A DNA stretch of 64,000 nucleotides, taken from Adiantum capillus-veneris (lineage: Eukaryota > Streptophyta > Polypodiopsida > Polypodiales > Pteridaceae). Location: assembly GCA_014529385.2 (NCBI GenBank), contig CM043959.1, positions 57,514,753-57,578,752 on the forward strand, read 5' to 3'. Below the pieces are notes generated by a model that saw only the letters and a program-made list of their open reading frames with translations, ran no database searches and was not told the DNA's origin. Positions within the stretch are counted from its first letter, which is position 1. Every line of letters starts with the position of its first letter. Below are positions 9,636 to 20,651 of the stretch, in pieces. Made by a program: the position numbers and the translations under genes.

Positions 9636-9827
9636 ACGCACTCTTTTGGAAGAGGGATAGAGCTAGGGAAGGTGGATACAAGTGAAAATCCTGCAGACAT
9701 GTATACAAAGGTCGTCAACAAGGATAAGTTGAGCTTTTGCTTATCTTCAATCGGTATTCAAGGATTAGAAGCTAGGATGGAAAGAAGTCATAGGTTTGGT
9801 TTGGAGATCAGTCTCCAAGTGGGAGAT
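9636..9827 (+). pseudogene. Copia RNase H 3' end interrupted by Gypsy-I
   Basis: Directly after the Gypsy-I LTR, one frame reads to a TAA at 9827-9829. It contains VDTSENPADMYTKVVNKDKL, the standard end of the Copia RNase H domain. The first codons (ACGCACTCTTTTGGAAGAGGG) correspond to TACGTACTCGTTTGGAAGAGGG in the related Copia copy near 47461. Gypsy-I therefore landed inside this gene. The upstream part must lie left of the window. The stop codon overlaps the start of the Copia LTR, as usual for the family. Confidence 0.85.
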
Positions 9828-10463
9828 TGTTAAGTATGGAGCTTGATTTACCCCTTCTAATTTTCTGTGTTAAAAACGCACATTTATAAGGCCCCCACTG
9901 GAATATTCCTTTTTGCCAAAATATTATGGACGGACGGCGATCGACAAGTGGTCGAAAAACGACCGGTCGGTTGGTCCGTTGGCCGGTGGCCAGTAGTCAA
10001 TGGCCGATGGCTGGTGGCCAAATTCAAAAGCGGACTTGTCTTTTCAAGGGCAGCCACACATGGGCGGATTGGAGGGCCCGATTTGGGCTTATCTACACAA
10101 GGGCAGCTACATATGGCTGCCTCTCATGGGAGAGGGCAGCCCTTTTGGCCTATAAAAGGAGGCCATTTCTATACACATTTCATAGTGTGACGTTGATGCA
10201 ACAAGGTGGGTGTGAGGTAGTGAGAGTGAAGCAAGGCAGGAGCTCCAAAAGGTTATAGTCCCTTTGTAACCTACTTCTTGTTTTGAAGTACTAAAGCCAT
10301 TGAGTGGCTCTTTCTCGTGGATGTAGCCCACATTGTGTGAACCACGTATATCGTGTGTAATCTCTTTCTCTCTTTACTCTATAATCTCTTGTGTGTGAAA
10401 ATTATCTCTCTCCATTAAGTAATCTACTCAATTATCTACTTAGCTACGTCATATTTCCTAACA
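9828..10463 (+). repeat. Copia 3' LTR, copy 1
   Basis: It begins TGTTAAG right after the purine-rich AAGTGGGAGAT tract and ends TTTCCTAACA, giving a TGTTA/TAACA inverted repeat. It contains a TATA box (TATAAAAGG at 10151) and shares its ends and many internal blocks with 47624-48319. Confidence 0.85.
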
Positions 10464-12644
10464 AATAGCTCCATGATGTTATGAAACAATTTGTGAGATT
10501 ATTGCGGCAGGTCTCAAACGTCATCAAGATTTTTCTAATGATTACAAGCTAACATGTAGATGGCATAGCTCGTGGTTCAGGAAGTCTAAATGCTACCTAT
10601 GTCTACCCTTTTTCATTTGCATGTTTTCTAAGGTGACCTTATTTCTTAGTCTCCTTGCTAGCTATGTGGGACCTCTTTTGTCATAGATCATGATGTTATG
10701 AAACACTATGAGGGATTTTGGAAGAGTTGGCAAAATGTTGTCCATCTCTCTATACTCTCTCTCATCTAGAGTGCAAAAATGATAAGTCCATGCACGTTGC
10801 TCTTTCTCATCTTTACATGCAGCACTGACCTCACCTAAACGTTACAACCCAATGCACGAATGTCCTCTAACCTTTCCCATATGCATGTTTTCCAATGCCA
10901 TTCACTTTATTTCTTGGTCTCCTTCCCAAGTATGCGGGCCAATTAGGCTTTGTCATAGCTCATGATGTTATGAAACACTATGCGGGATTATATTGCAAAT
11001 ATTTTCAAAACTTCTTATTCTGAAATGTGCCATTTAGATGGCTACTATGTTTTGCAACCTTATTTCATATATGAGTGTTGCATAACTGAGCATGGTGTGT
11101 GTGTACAAGTGGGCTTTAATAAATCACCTAGCTAAACATAGATGGAAGGTTTGTTTTCAATGTTGGCCTTGCTCTTTATCAAGCTATGTCAATCCTTGAT
11201 TGGCAAGATCATTAGATAAATACCATAATAGTTATTGATATATTATCGAAAAGTCTCATTGAGGTTGAGCATTTTATGTTTATCTAGGTGATTAATTAAA
11301 ACCAATTGGAACCTTTAAGAAAGAGGGAGGTTTGAAAAACCAAAAGGTTGTCCTTTCCTTATAAGGTTGTCCTTTCCTTATAATTATTGCAATGCACACA
11401 TCCATTCCATATTCAAGCTTTCTTGTCCTCCATCTTTCCAATCTCCCTACCTTTCATCTCATTCAGTCCCTCTTTTGGTTTTTGTCCTAGCTGAAGAGCA
11501 GGTCAAAGTGTCAGAGTCAGTGGAGGAGATGTGTAGATGAAGGTGCTACACGGGACTATTCTATTGAGCATGCTTATGAAAGTGTCCATAGACTTTGTGA
11601 TGGTAGTGTAACAAGTACAAATATTGGCCAAGAAAAAGACAGTTATTGCGGTTATGGAAGAAGAATAGGTTGGAGAGGATGGTCTGCCATAGGAAATGGT
11701 GGAGTCTTGTGGATCTATTTGCTTGGATGTTCTTGAGGATGCTCCAGTCATGGAGTGGGATGAGGAGTTGATGCAGGTGGAAAAGCCTTTGGTCAAAAAA
11801 CAGGTGCTTCCAGAGGTGCAAGGCAAAGAGGATCAGGCTATGGATGCAGCTAGGCTGTCAACAGAGGTATGTGCTATATTTTTTATGGGTATGTTTGTGG
11901 ATGTTGCTATGCATTGGACAGAGTTTCAGTTATAGGAGACCTTGGAGGAGGCATCCACTCTATATGGTTGGGAGGGAGGGTGAGCTATGTTTTGCAGTAG
12001 TGGTATGTCAGTTGTGAACCCTCCTTCCTCCATAGTGCGCTCCTATCCAAATCATACCTCAAGGTTTGAATCTCTTTCAACCATCAAACCCTACAATATG
12101 AAATCTAAGATCATAGAGTTCCATGGCTGCTTTGGAACCTAAAACTAAACTACCTCCTAGTCAAAGGATACCCATGTTTCGAATCGGGGGCATATAGAAA
12201 CCAACTCCAAAGCACTATATCTTCCACAACCTACTTCAAAAGGGACCATAATCTTCTTAGAATTGGTTTAGGGGCCATAACGCACTTTGTATTGGCTGTG
12301 ACATTGTTCCTACAATCAAAATTTTCGAGTTTCCTCTTGATACATGGCCACCCATCCCTCTACCTGTGAGATTATCCTAACTTAGTTCAAGCTAAAGTTC
12401 TTTCCAATGGTAAAATGACCATCTCTAATCATGGATGATTAATTTTAAGACATTCTCATAAGCCCAAAACTCTTTCCCCTATAAGATATCCTAAACATAT
12501 CTATGGCTTGTGCATAACAGCTTTTTGCCCCACTAATCAAAGCGTTGGTTTCCAAAACCTTATCTTCCTAACAGTGTACCCTCATTCAACGAGTTGTGGT
12601 GGATATATAAGCTTCCAACAAAAGAAATCCCACCTTGTACAAGT
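10464..12644. other. Non-genic stretch flanking Copia copy 1
   Basis: I see no recognisable gene. A 73-codon open stretch near 11520-11740 and short ORFs on both strands around 11500-11935 match nothing I know. A 19-bp direct duplication (AAGGTTGTCCTTTCCTTAT) lies at 11344-11382. Confidence 0.5.
10601..10993 (+). repeat. Diverged direct repeat, about 270 bp period
   Basis: Segments 10601-10716 and 10871-10990 share an ordered series of blocks: GCATGTTTTC, CTTATTTCTTRGTCTCCTT, and TCATGATGTTATGAAACACT. A third trace, CATGATGTTATGAAACA, lies at 10473-10489. Confidence 0.65.
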
Positions 12645-12645
12645 G

Positions 12646-12739
<94 letters not shown>
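12645..12739. repeat. (CT)n(AT)n compound microsatellite
   Basis: An uninterrupted CT run (12645-12670) passes into an AT run (12671-12738). ORFs called across it on either strand are artefacts. Confidence 0.97.
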
Positions 12740-12740
<1 letters not shown>

Positions 12741-13038
12741 TTAATGACATCATTATGTGTTTGATGATACCCATTAGGTAAATAGTCTAGTCATAATATC
12801 TTATTCATGCCCTATCATCCATGCGTATTATATCTTGTTTCACTATTTTGGTGGAATATTTTCATGTCTCTTCATTACTATGCTTTAAACACACACTCTC
12901 ACACATAAGATATTTTTTCTTCACACAAAAGACACCATTTATTAAGTATGAAAGGTGAACTTAAGCTCCTAGCCCAAAAAACTCTATATTTTCAAAAAAG
13001 CTCTAATTGAAAAGCTCGCATATTTATTATCCCCCCAA

Positions 13039-14690
13039 TGAAGAATCTAGAAAGAAATGAGTCTCCTGCCACCTCGGGGGAGATGGCTCCATGAAGACAG
13101 TGGGCAAAATGCTCTCCATCACCCCCTAGACAGAGAAGACCATCGCACGCTTCTCCACACCATAATTCAAAGAGGGACGAGAGAAAACAAGGGAAGAAAA
13201 AGGCGAGAAAAAGGTCACCCTCTTCTCCATCTTCTTCATCCTCTTCCTCTTATGAAGAAACTGATGGTGCAGACAAGGAGGAACGAGGGAAGAAAAAGGC
13301 AAGAAAGAGGTCACCCTCTTCTCCATCCTCCTCAAATTCTTCCTCCTCTGAAGAAAGTGATGGTGCAACTTTTGAACCACCAAAAAGAAGAGGCCATAGG
13401 AAATCCTATGCTGCGTGGAAGAGGTCGTCCAAGCTCAAAAAGTTCAAAGAGGGAGGAAAGAACATCTCTTTCCTTACCTACGATGGCACCTTTGGTGCTA
13501 CATACAAAGTGACTTTGGCCTTCATATAACAATTCAATGTGGAGTTTGGAGATGAGGGATTCATGGAGTCCTCTAAGGTACGCCATGTAGCTATGCATTT
13601 TCAAAAGTCCTCCAAGCAATGGTGGTCTAGCCTATAGGCAAACGGTGAAGCTCTCCAAACATGGAAAGATTTAAGAGCTTCCATCATGAAGTTTTTGGCT
13701 ACCGATGCCAAAGACAAAGTACTCACGAATAGCAAAGCTTGAAGCTCTCTCCCTACAAATCCATTCACAAATATGTAGACAAGTTTTGGGACTTACAGCT
13801 CAAAGCCATTGTCTTCAAAAAGATGGATTTTGGAAAGCAAAAACAAAAATTTTGTGTGGATTTAACGGAAGATATGGTGGGTACGTCAACTCCCCAAGGA
13901 CACGCACCATATCTGCGATCATACACCATACCATGGTGGCTTCAGGAATCAATTTCCAACAAGGGGCTAAGAGAAATCTTAAGCCCACGGAGAACAAGGA
14001 CGGTAATAATGATCCTAGGGGGAAGGACTTTGTCCAAAAGTATCCTAAAGGCAACTCCAACAACAACAAAGCTAAGGAGAAGGAAGTTTATAAAGGCAAA
14101 AATAAACTCTTTCCTAAAGAGCTTGAGCGTTATCATAAAGATAGCCGTTGTTTCAAGTGTGGGGAGCAAGGGCATGCTTATCGTGCTTGTCCCCACACAA
14201 ATACACAAAATGAGCCTCCTAGAGCTACCTTGGTTGAAATCCAAGAAGAGGATTCTCATCACAAAGGATCTACTCTATGCCATGCTTGGGGAAAGGTAAG
14301 AGAACATGATGCTTTTATTCTCTTTGACCTTGGTTCTACTCACAATTTCATATCCACAAAGTTGGCCACCAAGCTAGGCATCCAAACCTATAAGATGGGA
14401 GATGTCCTACCCGCCAATGGTGCTCTCAAGGAGCAAGAAGCTTAAGTCACTCCCTTATTTGGGAAATTGAGGCTCCATGTCCAAAGCTATGTGGACAAAG
14501 AGGACTTCTTTATCTGTCCTCTCAAGCACAAGAATGTAATCCTAGGGGCACCATGGTTTGATCGCATGGCTGCCAACATGGTTTTTGTTAAGGTTTCTCA
14601 AAATGGACCTAATGCTTTAGCAAAAGAAAATAAACAACCACAAGGAATTAGAGTTATCCAATTTTCTCAGGGGGTTTCAAGATGTTTTTA
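13039..14690 (+). pseudogene. Chromovirus-II gag and protease (decayed)
   Basis: From the ATG at 13039 the frame soon meets a TGA, and two more stops and at least one frameshift follow. Readable parts are a basic/Ser-rich N-terminus with a duplicated KKKARKRSPSSPSSS block (about 13190-13360), a gag core (FLTYDGTFGATYKVTLAF, KQWW, 13470-13730) and a CCHC knuckle CFKCGEQGHAYRAC (14149-14190). The protease has ILFDLGSTHNFIS, where the usual DSG is DLG, so its catalytic Ser/Thr is lost, and VILGAPWF lies near 14537. No primer site or 5' LTR was found upstream. The element is an old copy on the plus strand. Confidence 0.8.
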
Positions 14691-15973
14691 TTGACGACAT
14701 CCCTTGTGAACTACCTCATAAACAAGGCAATGATGACCATGCATTTGAACTTCTTTAATAAACCTCCTTATAGAGTTTCTCAAGCTCAACAAGAGGAGAT
14801 TATGTGGCAAGTGCATGAGTTAGTTGAGAAGGACATGGTTAGGCCTAGCTCATCTCCCTTTTGTTCACCCGTGTTATTAGTGCAAAAGAAATATCGTATG
14901 TGTGTCAATTATAGAGCACTAAATAGGATCACTATCAAGAATACTTTTCCCGTTCCACGGGTAGAAGACCTATTTGATAAGCTACAAGGGTTGACATACT
15001 TCAGTAGGATTGACCTAAAAAGTGGCTACCATCAAATAAGGATAGTTGATCAAGACATTGTAAAGAACACATTTCGCACTACGTTTGGTCTTTACGAATA
15101 CATTGTCATGCCTTTTGGCTTGACCAATGCACCAACCACATTCAACCGCTTGATGGAGAAGCTATTCAAGACTCATCAAACCTTTATTGGAGTGTTCTTT
15201 GATGATATCATCATCTACTCTAATTCATTAGACAAACACAAGCAACATCTCCAGGTAATATTTCAAGTCTTACAAGAGATTCATTCTTTAGGTCACATTA
15301 TCTCTCAAGATGGCATCCAAATGGATCCATCAAAGCTAGAGGTAACAACAGGATGGCCTAATCCAAGGAATCTACATGCACTAAGAATCTTTATAGGTAT
15401 GTGTGCATACTATAGTATGTGTGCATACTATAGACGCTTCATAGAAAATTTCTCAAAAATTGCGAGACCATTACATGACCTAACAAAGAAAAAAGTTAGG
15501 TATGCATGGTCTACCAAGGAGACCAATGCTTTTGAAACGCTTTAAAAAAAGCTTATCTCTCAAAATGTGCTTACACTACCGGATCTCTCAAAGACATTTG
15601 AGGTCCAATGTGACGCTTGTGGTGATTGCCTTGGAGTTGTTTTGCTCCAAGAAGGGCACAACATAGCCTACAAAAGTCAAAGCCTCCAAAAGTCAAAGCC
15701 TCGACCTTGTTGAGCAAGGTCTTGGCATTTATGAAAAGGAACTCCTCGTAGTTCTACATTCCTTAGACTCATGGAAGCACTATTTATTGGGGACTCCTTT
15801 CATTCTGTGGACGGATCACCAAAGTCTTAAGTACTTCATGACGTAGACCAAGCTCTCCAACAAAAAAATGAAGTGTGCAAATTTCCTTTCGCAATTTCAT
15901 TTTCATATTGCTCACATTGCTGGCAAGCATAATCAAGTAGCCGATGCACTCTTAAGATGGCCAAGAGTGAATG
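14691..15973 (+). pseudogene. Chromovirus-II reverse transcriptase and RNase H (decayed)
   Basis: An RT follows from FNKPPYRVSQAQQEEI (about 14748), through RMCVNYRALN, SRIDLKSGYHQIRI and PFGLTNAPTTFNRLM, to the catalytic FFDDIII near 15196. The fingers lack a few residues after VQKK. About 20 residues are missing between QVLQEI and HSLGHIIS. An 18-bp block, TATGTGTGCATACTATAG, is duplicated at 15399-15434. RNase H (15546-15973) is split by stops and frameshifts, but FEVQCDACGDCLGVVL and the IAGKHNQVADAL-like end can be read. It is inactive. Confidence 0.82.
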
Positions 15974-15974
15974 A

Positions 15975-17465
15975 GTGAATGCAGTTTCCATAGCAACTCA
16001 CAATGATCTATCCTCTATGATAGATTATTATGCTATTGAATTCAATTATAGAGATTTGATTTCAGTCCTTGCACTAGGGAAGAAAGAGGAACCATTTACC
16101 TTACAAGATGGTTATCTTCTCTATGCCAATAGACTATGCGTTACCAACTCACTACGTGAGAAATTAATGTATGAATCCCATGATCCTTCTTATGCGGGAC
16201 ATAAAGGAATTCAGTCTACCTTAAAAGGGATTGAAACATATTTCTATTGGCCTGCCATGAAAGAAAGCATACAAGAGTATGTTTTTAAATGTGTGGTATG
16301 CCAAAAGACGAAGTTTGATAGAGGGAAGCAATGTGGATTGCTTCAACCTTTGCCAATCCCTAATTCACCATGGGAGATCATATCCATGGGATTTATCTTT
16401 GGATTGCCCAAGTCTATCCACGGGAATACGGTAATATGGACAATAGTAGACAGATTCAACAAACAAGCTCATTTTATACCCGAAAAAGACTATCAAAGCC
16501 CATCAAATAGCAACCCTCTTCATATCACAAATCTTCAAGTACCATGGCTTGCTGATGTCTATAGTGTTGGATAGAGATCCTAGAATGACCAGTAATTTTT
16601 GGAAGGGTCTCTTTGAGAATTTAGGGACAAGGCTAAACTTCTCTTCAACCTATCACCCTCAAACGAATGGCCAAAGTGAAATAGCTAACCTAACAATTCT
16701 TGATCTACTAAAAGCCTATGTAATGGAAGTAGATCAAAGGTCCCAATGGGAGAAGTACTTACCCTTAGTGGAGTATGCTTACAAGAACAGTGTACATACT
16801 TCCACAAGAAAAGCACCTTTCGAGGTAATTGAGGGAAGATAAGAAAGTCCCTGCTACTCAAAGTACACGGGAAGATCTTTGTTGCAGATGAGTATAGCCG
16901 AGGCCTACAATAATCTTTCCAAAAGATTAAGGATGCTATCTCTATCTCACAGCAAAGGGAAAAGACTGCTGCTCATAAGCGCAGAAGAGCCCAAGCCTTT
17001 AAAGAAAATGATTGGGTCTTACTTAAATTTCCCAAGGCTTGATTAAGGCACACAATGGGCAAGAATCCTACGGGACACCAGAAGTACTTTCCTAAGTTAG
17101 AAAAAAGGTACTATGGTCCCTTCCAGATTCTTAGACCAATCAATGAGATGGCCTATCAACTCAAGTTGCCCAGTCATTGGCTCATACACAATGATTTTCA
17201 TGTGAGCCTAATAAATCCTTACAAAGGAGAGCCACCTGAAGAACCAACTATTGAAGACCCACCAAAGATCGAGGACCAAGAAGAGGTGTTGCATCTTGAG
17301 TCCATTCTCCAACATGAAGACAATGTGTTGAGCGGCGGTAAGATTATCCGATAGTATCTTATGAAGTTTAAGAACTATCCTTTTAAAAATGCTAGATGGA
17401 AGCAAGGCATACAATTAATGGATAACCTAAACCTTGTCAATGCTTATGATGCTTCCCTAGAGTAA
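15975..17465 (+). pseudogene. Chromovirus-II integrase and chromodomain (decayed)
   Basis: The zinc-binding part reads HDPSYAGHKG to CVVCQ (16180-16300). In the DDE core the first Asp is replaced by Gly (ISMGFIFGLP, about 16392). There is a deletion and frameshift near 16550, after which DRDPRMTSNFW and HPQTNGQSEIAN keep the second Asp and the Glu. After another break, KRYYGPFQIL and SLINPYKGEPPEE lead to a chromodomain: VLHLESILQHE, a stop, then YLMKFKNYPFKNARW (17285-17400). The chromodomain places it among plant chromoviruses, which target histone marks through that domain. Confidence 0.82.
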
Positions 17466-18184
17466 GCAAATGTAAAATGTTTAAAATGAACAAAGTTTTT
17501 GTCTTATAAGACTCTCTTTTTCTTCGTTGTGCACAAATATTAAGAAATATGCATGCTTAGGATCAAGTTTGTGGAGACGACGTCTTCCAAATACCAAGTA
17601 GATCTTGTCACTCTACTATGGAAGATTGGTAGGACTAATGTGCAGACATGCTTGCGGAAGCTTAAGCTCTCAAGTGCCAAATGGATTAGTCATCCATTCT
17701 AGAACGATGTCCTAGGGTAAGATAGGGATCCTCTACCCGCTAGGAAAAGGACTAATGAATAGGCTTTTATCTTCTCTACCCCATAGTCGAGGACAACTAT
17801 GATTTCAAGAGAGAGGTAATAAATAATATCTAATTCTCCTAAATTATTTTCTCATGTTAAAATGATCATTGAATATGGGGAAGCACGAAGAAAGAAAAAG
17901 CTAGAATATTGGTTAGGCTGGCAAACCAATCATGGTAGGGATCCAAAGGAAGGAAACTAGGGATCCAAAGGGGGGGCCATCTGCAAAAGAGAAATGTGCA
18001 ACAATGGGCTTCAAAGACCCTAAGGTTCAGCCCATTAAGACTTCCAAAATGCTAAGGTTCCAAAATTCAAATGCTATGCCCAATAATCAAAACTTAGGAA
18101 ATGTTGGATGCTTGTGGGAAGACTCAAAAGTCTTCCCACTCCCTATCTTGGAGGGAGCGATCCCTTTTAGTAGGGAATGAGAAG

Positions 18185-18266
<82 letters not shown>

Positions 18267-19480
18267 GCAAGCTCCCTTTACACAAACAAAATAGGGGACA
18301 CATGTGAGGTCCCTAGCCCAGTTGCCCCCAAGGTCCATTCAAATCCTATTGGATGGCCATAGAGGTGGACCAATGAGAAGTAGGCTAGAGTACATTTAGT
18401 TTAATCCATTAAAAAACACTTGATAAAAGAACCAATAGGAATTAATCTATGTATAAGACTATTGGATAGTCTCCCAGGGGTCCAATGAGCATTCAATAGG
18501 CCAATGGCTTGCCTGATTCCTGTTGGCCAAAATACTAAGGGGTCCATTAGAGTTTAATTGCATTATTTAAATAGCTAAAGCTCTCACAAAAGGGGAAAGG
18601 GAGACACTTGTCACAAGGCTATTACTTATGCTTCTTAATTATCATTAGCTAAGCTTTGCAAGGTCCAATAAGATGTCAGCATTAGTAAAAATCAAGAGGG
18701 GTCGACCAAGAGAGAGAGGGGGCTGATTTTGGCAAGGCATTATCACTTACACACTCACACAAGCTCATGTGTGAAGTAAAGAAGATTATCTCCTTCTCAA
18801 TCTTTAATGGAAAGCTCATCATGTACTCCAAGCTTGTGAGAAGGGAGGCCTACACCAACAACTCTTGGCTTTGTGATGCAAATCCAACCAAGAGCCAAGC
18901 TCCAATGCATGCTCATCTCCTCTATCATTCTAATAAATAATCTATGCTAAGCTATTATGAGTGATTATGTGAGGAGACATACTTATTTCTCGTAAGAATA
19001 CTACTTCTTCCTCTTGATCTACTCTCATACCCCACTAGCTCTCACCATCTTCAAAGGTGTGTGAGGTCTTGGGTCTGAGACCGTGAGGGAATTGATGTTG
19101 TGTTTTACAAGTGTGAGCTTGGTGCTTGAAGCTTCCATGTTCATTGCACCAGCAAGTATTGAAGGAACACATTGTATTGTAAAATGTCTCCCTTGATGGG
19201 AAAAGCTATAATACAAATCCTTTTGGAGGGGGGACCGGGCTCCATGTAAATCCGGTCCTCAACTCTTGTCAATAGATTAATTTCTCTCTCTTTTGGAAGT
19301 ATTGTTCATGCCTATCTAACTAGGTGTTATGCTTCTCTTGCTCTCTCCATCCAAGAACTCTTGCTATGCTCATTAGGAATCTATTCTAATGAAGTGCTCA
19401 CTATGTCTATGCTATTTTCCGCTACACACAAGTTACTAGACCATTAAATGTTACAAGGCCCAAAAGTTAGGGGTCTTACA
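17466..19480. repeat. LTR-like DNA between two chromoviruses
   Basis: No coding sequence is visible. The right end ..GGGGTCTTACA at 19480 is the reverse complement of TGTAAGACCCC. It directly follows (on the minus strand) a purine tract after the minus-strand integrase, so it is the start of that element's 3' LTR. How much of the stretch belongs to that LTR, and how much to the 3' end of chromovirus-II, cannot be settled. An AC/TC microsatellite lies at 18187-18266. Confidence 0.5.
18187..18266. repeat. (AC)n(TC)n microsatellite
   Basis: A run of AC (18187-18233) passes directly into TC (18234-18266). The overlapping ORFs with poly-His-Thr and Ser-Leu runs are artefacts. Confidence 0.97.
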
Positions 19481-19493
19481 TCCTCCCACACTT
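19481..19493 (-). other. Polypurine tract of minus-strand chromovirus
   Basis: On the minus strand AAGTGTGGGAGGA is followed at once by TGTAAGACCCC, the standard purine tract and LTR start. It lies 20 bp beyond the end of the integrase/chromodomain frame. Confidence 0.65.
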
Positions 19494-19511
19494 GAAAAAT
19501 TTGAGGTGTCC

Positions 19512-20646
19512 TCACCTCAGCATGAAATCTCGATAATTCAGCCTCATTACAGCATCACGTTCCCAAGTTGCATCTTCCTGAGGATAAGTTGACCATTTAA
19601 GAAGGTGTTCAATAATGGTCCAATTACATAGAGGCCTGGTTCTGCTTAGAAGTATCACTTTGGGATATACTTCAAAAGTTCCATCAGTAGAGGTAGATAA
19701 TAGAGAATCATCAAGAATATGTTGAGGATCAGTTACATACTTCTTGAGCGAGCTGACATCATGTACCTTTGTGTTTGGTGGTAACAAGATTTTGTAAGCT
19801 TGATCATTAATTTGCTCTGTGATTACAAAAGGTCCACAATATCTGGCACTTAGCTTCTTACACTTACCCATTGATAAAGAACTACGTTTGGGTTTCACTC
19901 TCAAAAATATCATATCACCCTCTTCAAAAAGTGTGGCAAATCATTTTGGATCAGCATAACTTTTTTGTCTATCTTGAGCAGTCTTAATATCCTGTTGTAT
20001 AAGATTGGTTTGTAGTTGCATTTCATCCAACATTTCTTTGGATGCTTGAAGTCGTATGAGAGGGTCTATCCATTTGAGTGGGGTAAGACACTCTTGTCCG
20101 TATAATACTTGAAAAGGAGACATTCCAATTGAGCATTGGAATGATGAATTATACGCAAATTCAACCAAATACAAATATCTAGTCCATTTACTATGTTCAT
20201 GCATACAATAAGCTCTTAACATGTCTTCACTGATTTGATTTTTCTTTTTTGTTTGCCCATCAGTTTGAGGATGATAAGCAGTACTAAAGGCTAATTGGGT
20301 TCTTGTAGCTAAGAATAAGGCTTTCCAAAAATTTGAGGTGAACTTTGCATCACGATCAAAAATTATCCGTTGAGATAAATCATGATACATGAAAACACCT
20401 TTCATGAAGACTTGAGCTATATCCTTAGCCCCGTAAATGTTGTCTTGACCGGAAATAAATGGGTCATTTTTGTAAGCATATCAACAACCACAAAAATAGA
20501 GTCATATCCTAGAGATGTAAGAAGTCTTGTAATAAAATCCATGGATATGCATTCCCATTTCATTTGTGGAGCATCAATAGGTTGAAGCTTATCGGGGTAT
20601 CAAATTCATTCAACTTTAATACCCTGGCATGTTAAAAATCTTGTAC
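19512..20646 (-). pseudogene. Minus-strand chromovirus integrase core and chromodomain
   Basis: Read on the minus strand from 20646, the DDE core starts with ECISMDFITRLL (first Asp kept), then IIFDRDAKFTSNFW (second Asp). In HPQTDGQTKKKNQ the catalytic Glu expected after GQT is Lys. The frame passes ARYCGPFVITEQIND and SSLKKYV and ends in a chromodomain, EHLLKWSTYPQEDATWERDAVM. A TGA near 19934 interrupts DPK..FATLFEEGD, and there are frame changes near 20400-20640. It is the 3' part of one gene whose 5' part continues beyond the inserted solo LTR. Confidence 0.85.
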
Positions 20647-20651
20647 CATAG

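Noticed and set aside
9867-10258. Two overlapping ORFs of about 110 codons
   Set aside because: They lie inside the Copia LTR across its TATA box, in two frames of the same GC-richer stretch.
12508-12774. ORFs on both strands with Tyr-Ile or Ser-Leu runs
   Set aside because: They are translations of the CT/AT microsatellite.
18101-18362. ORFs with His-Thr and Ser-Leu runs
   Set aside because: They are read-through of the AC/TC microsatellite.
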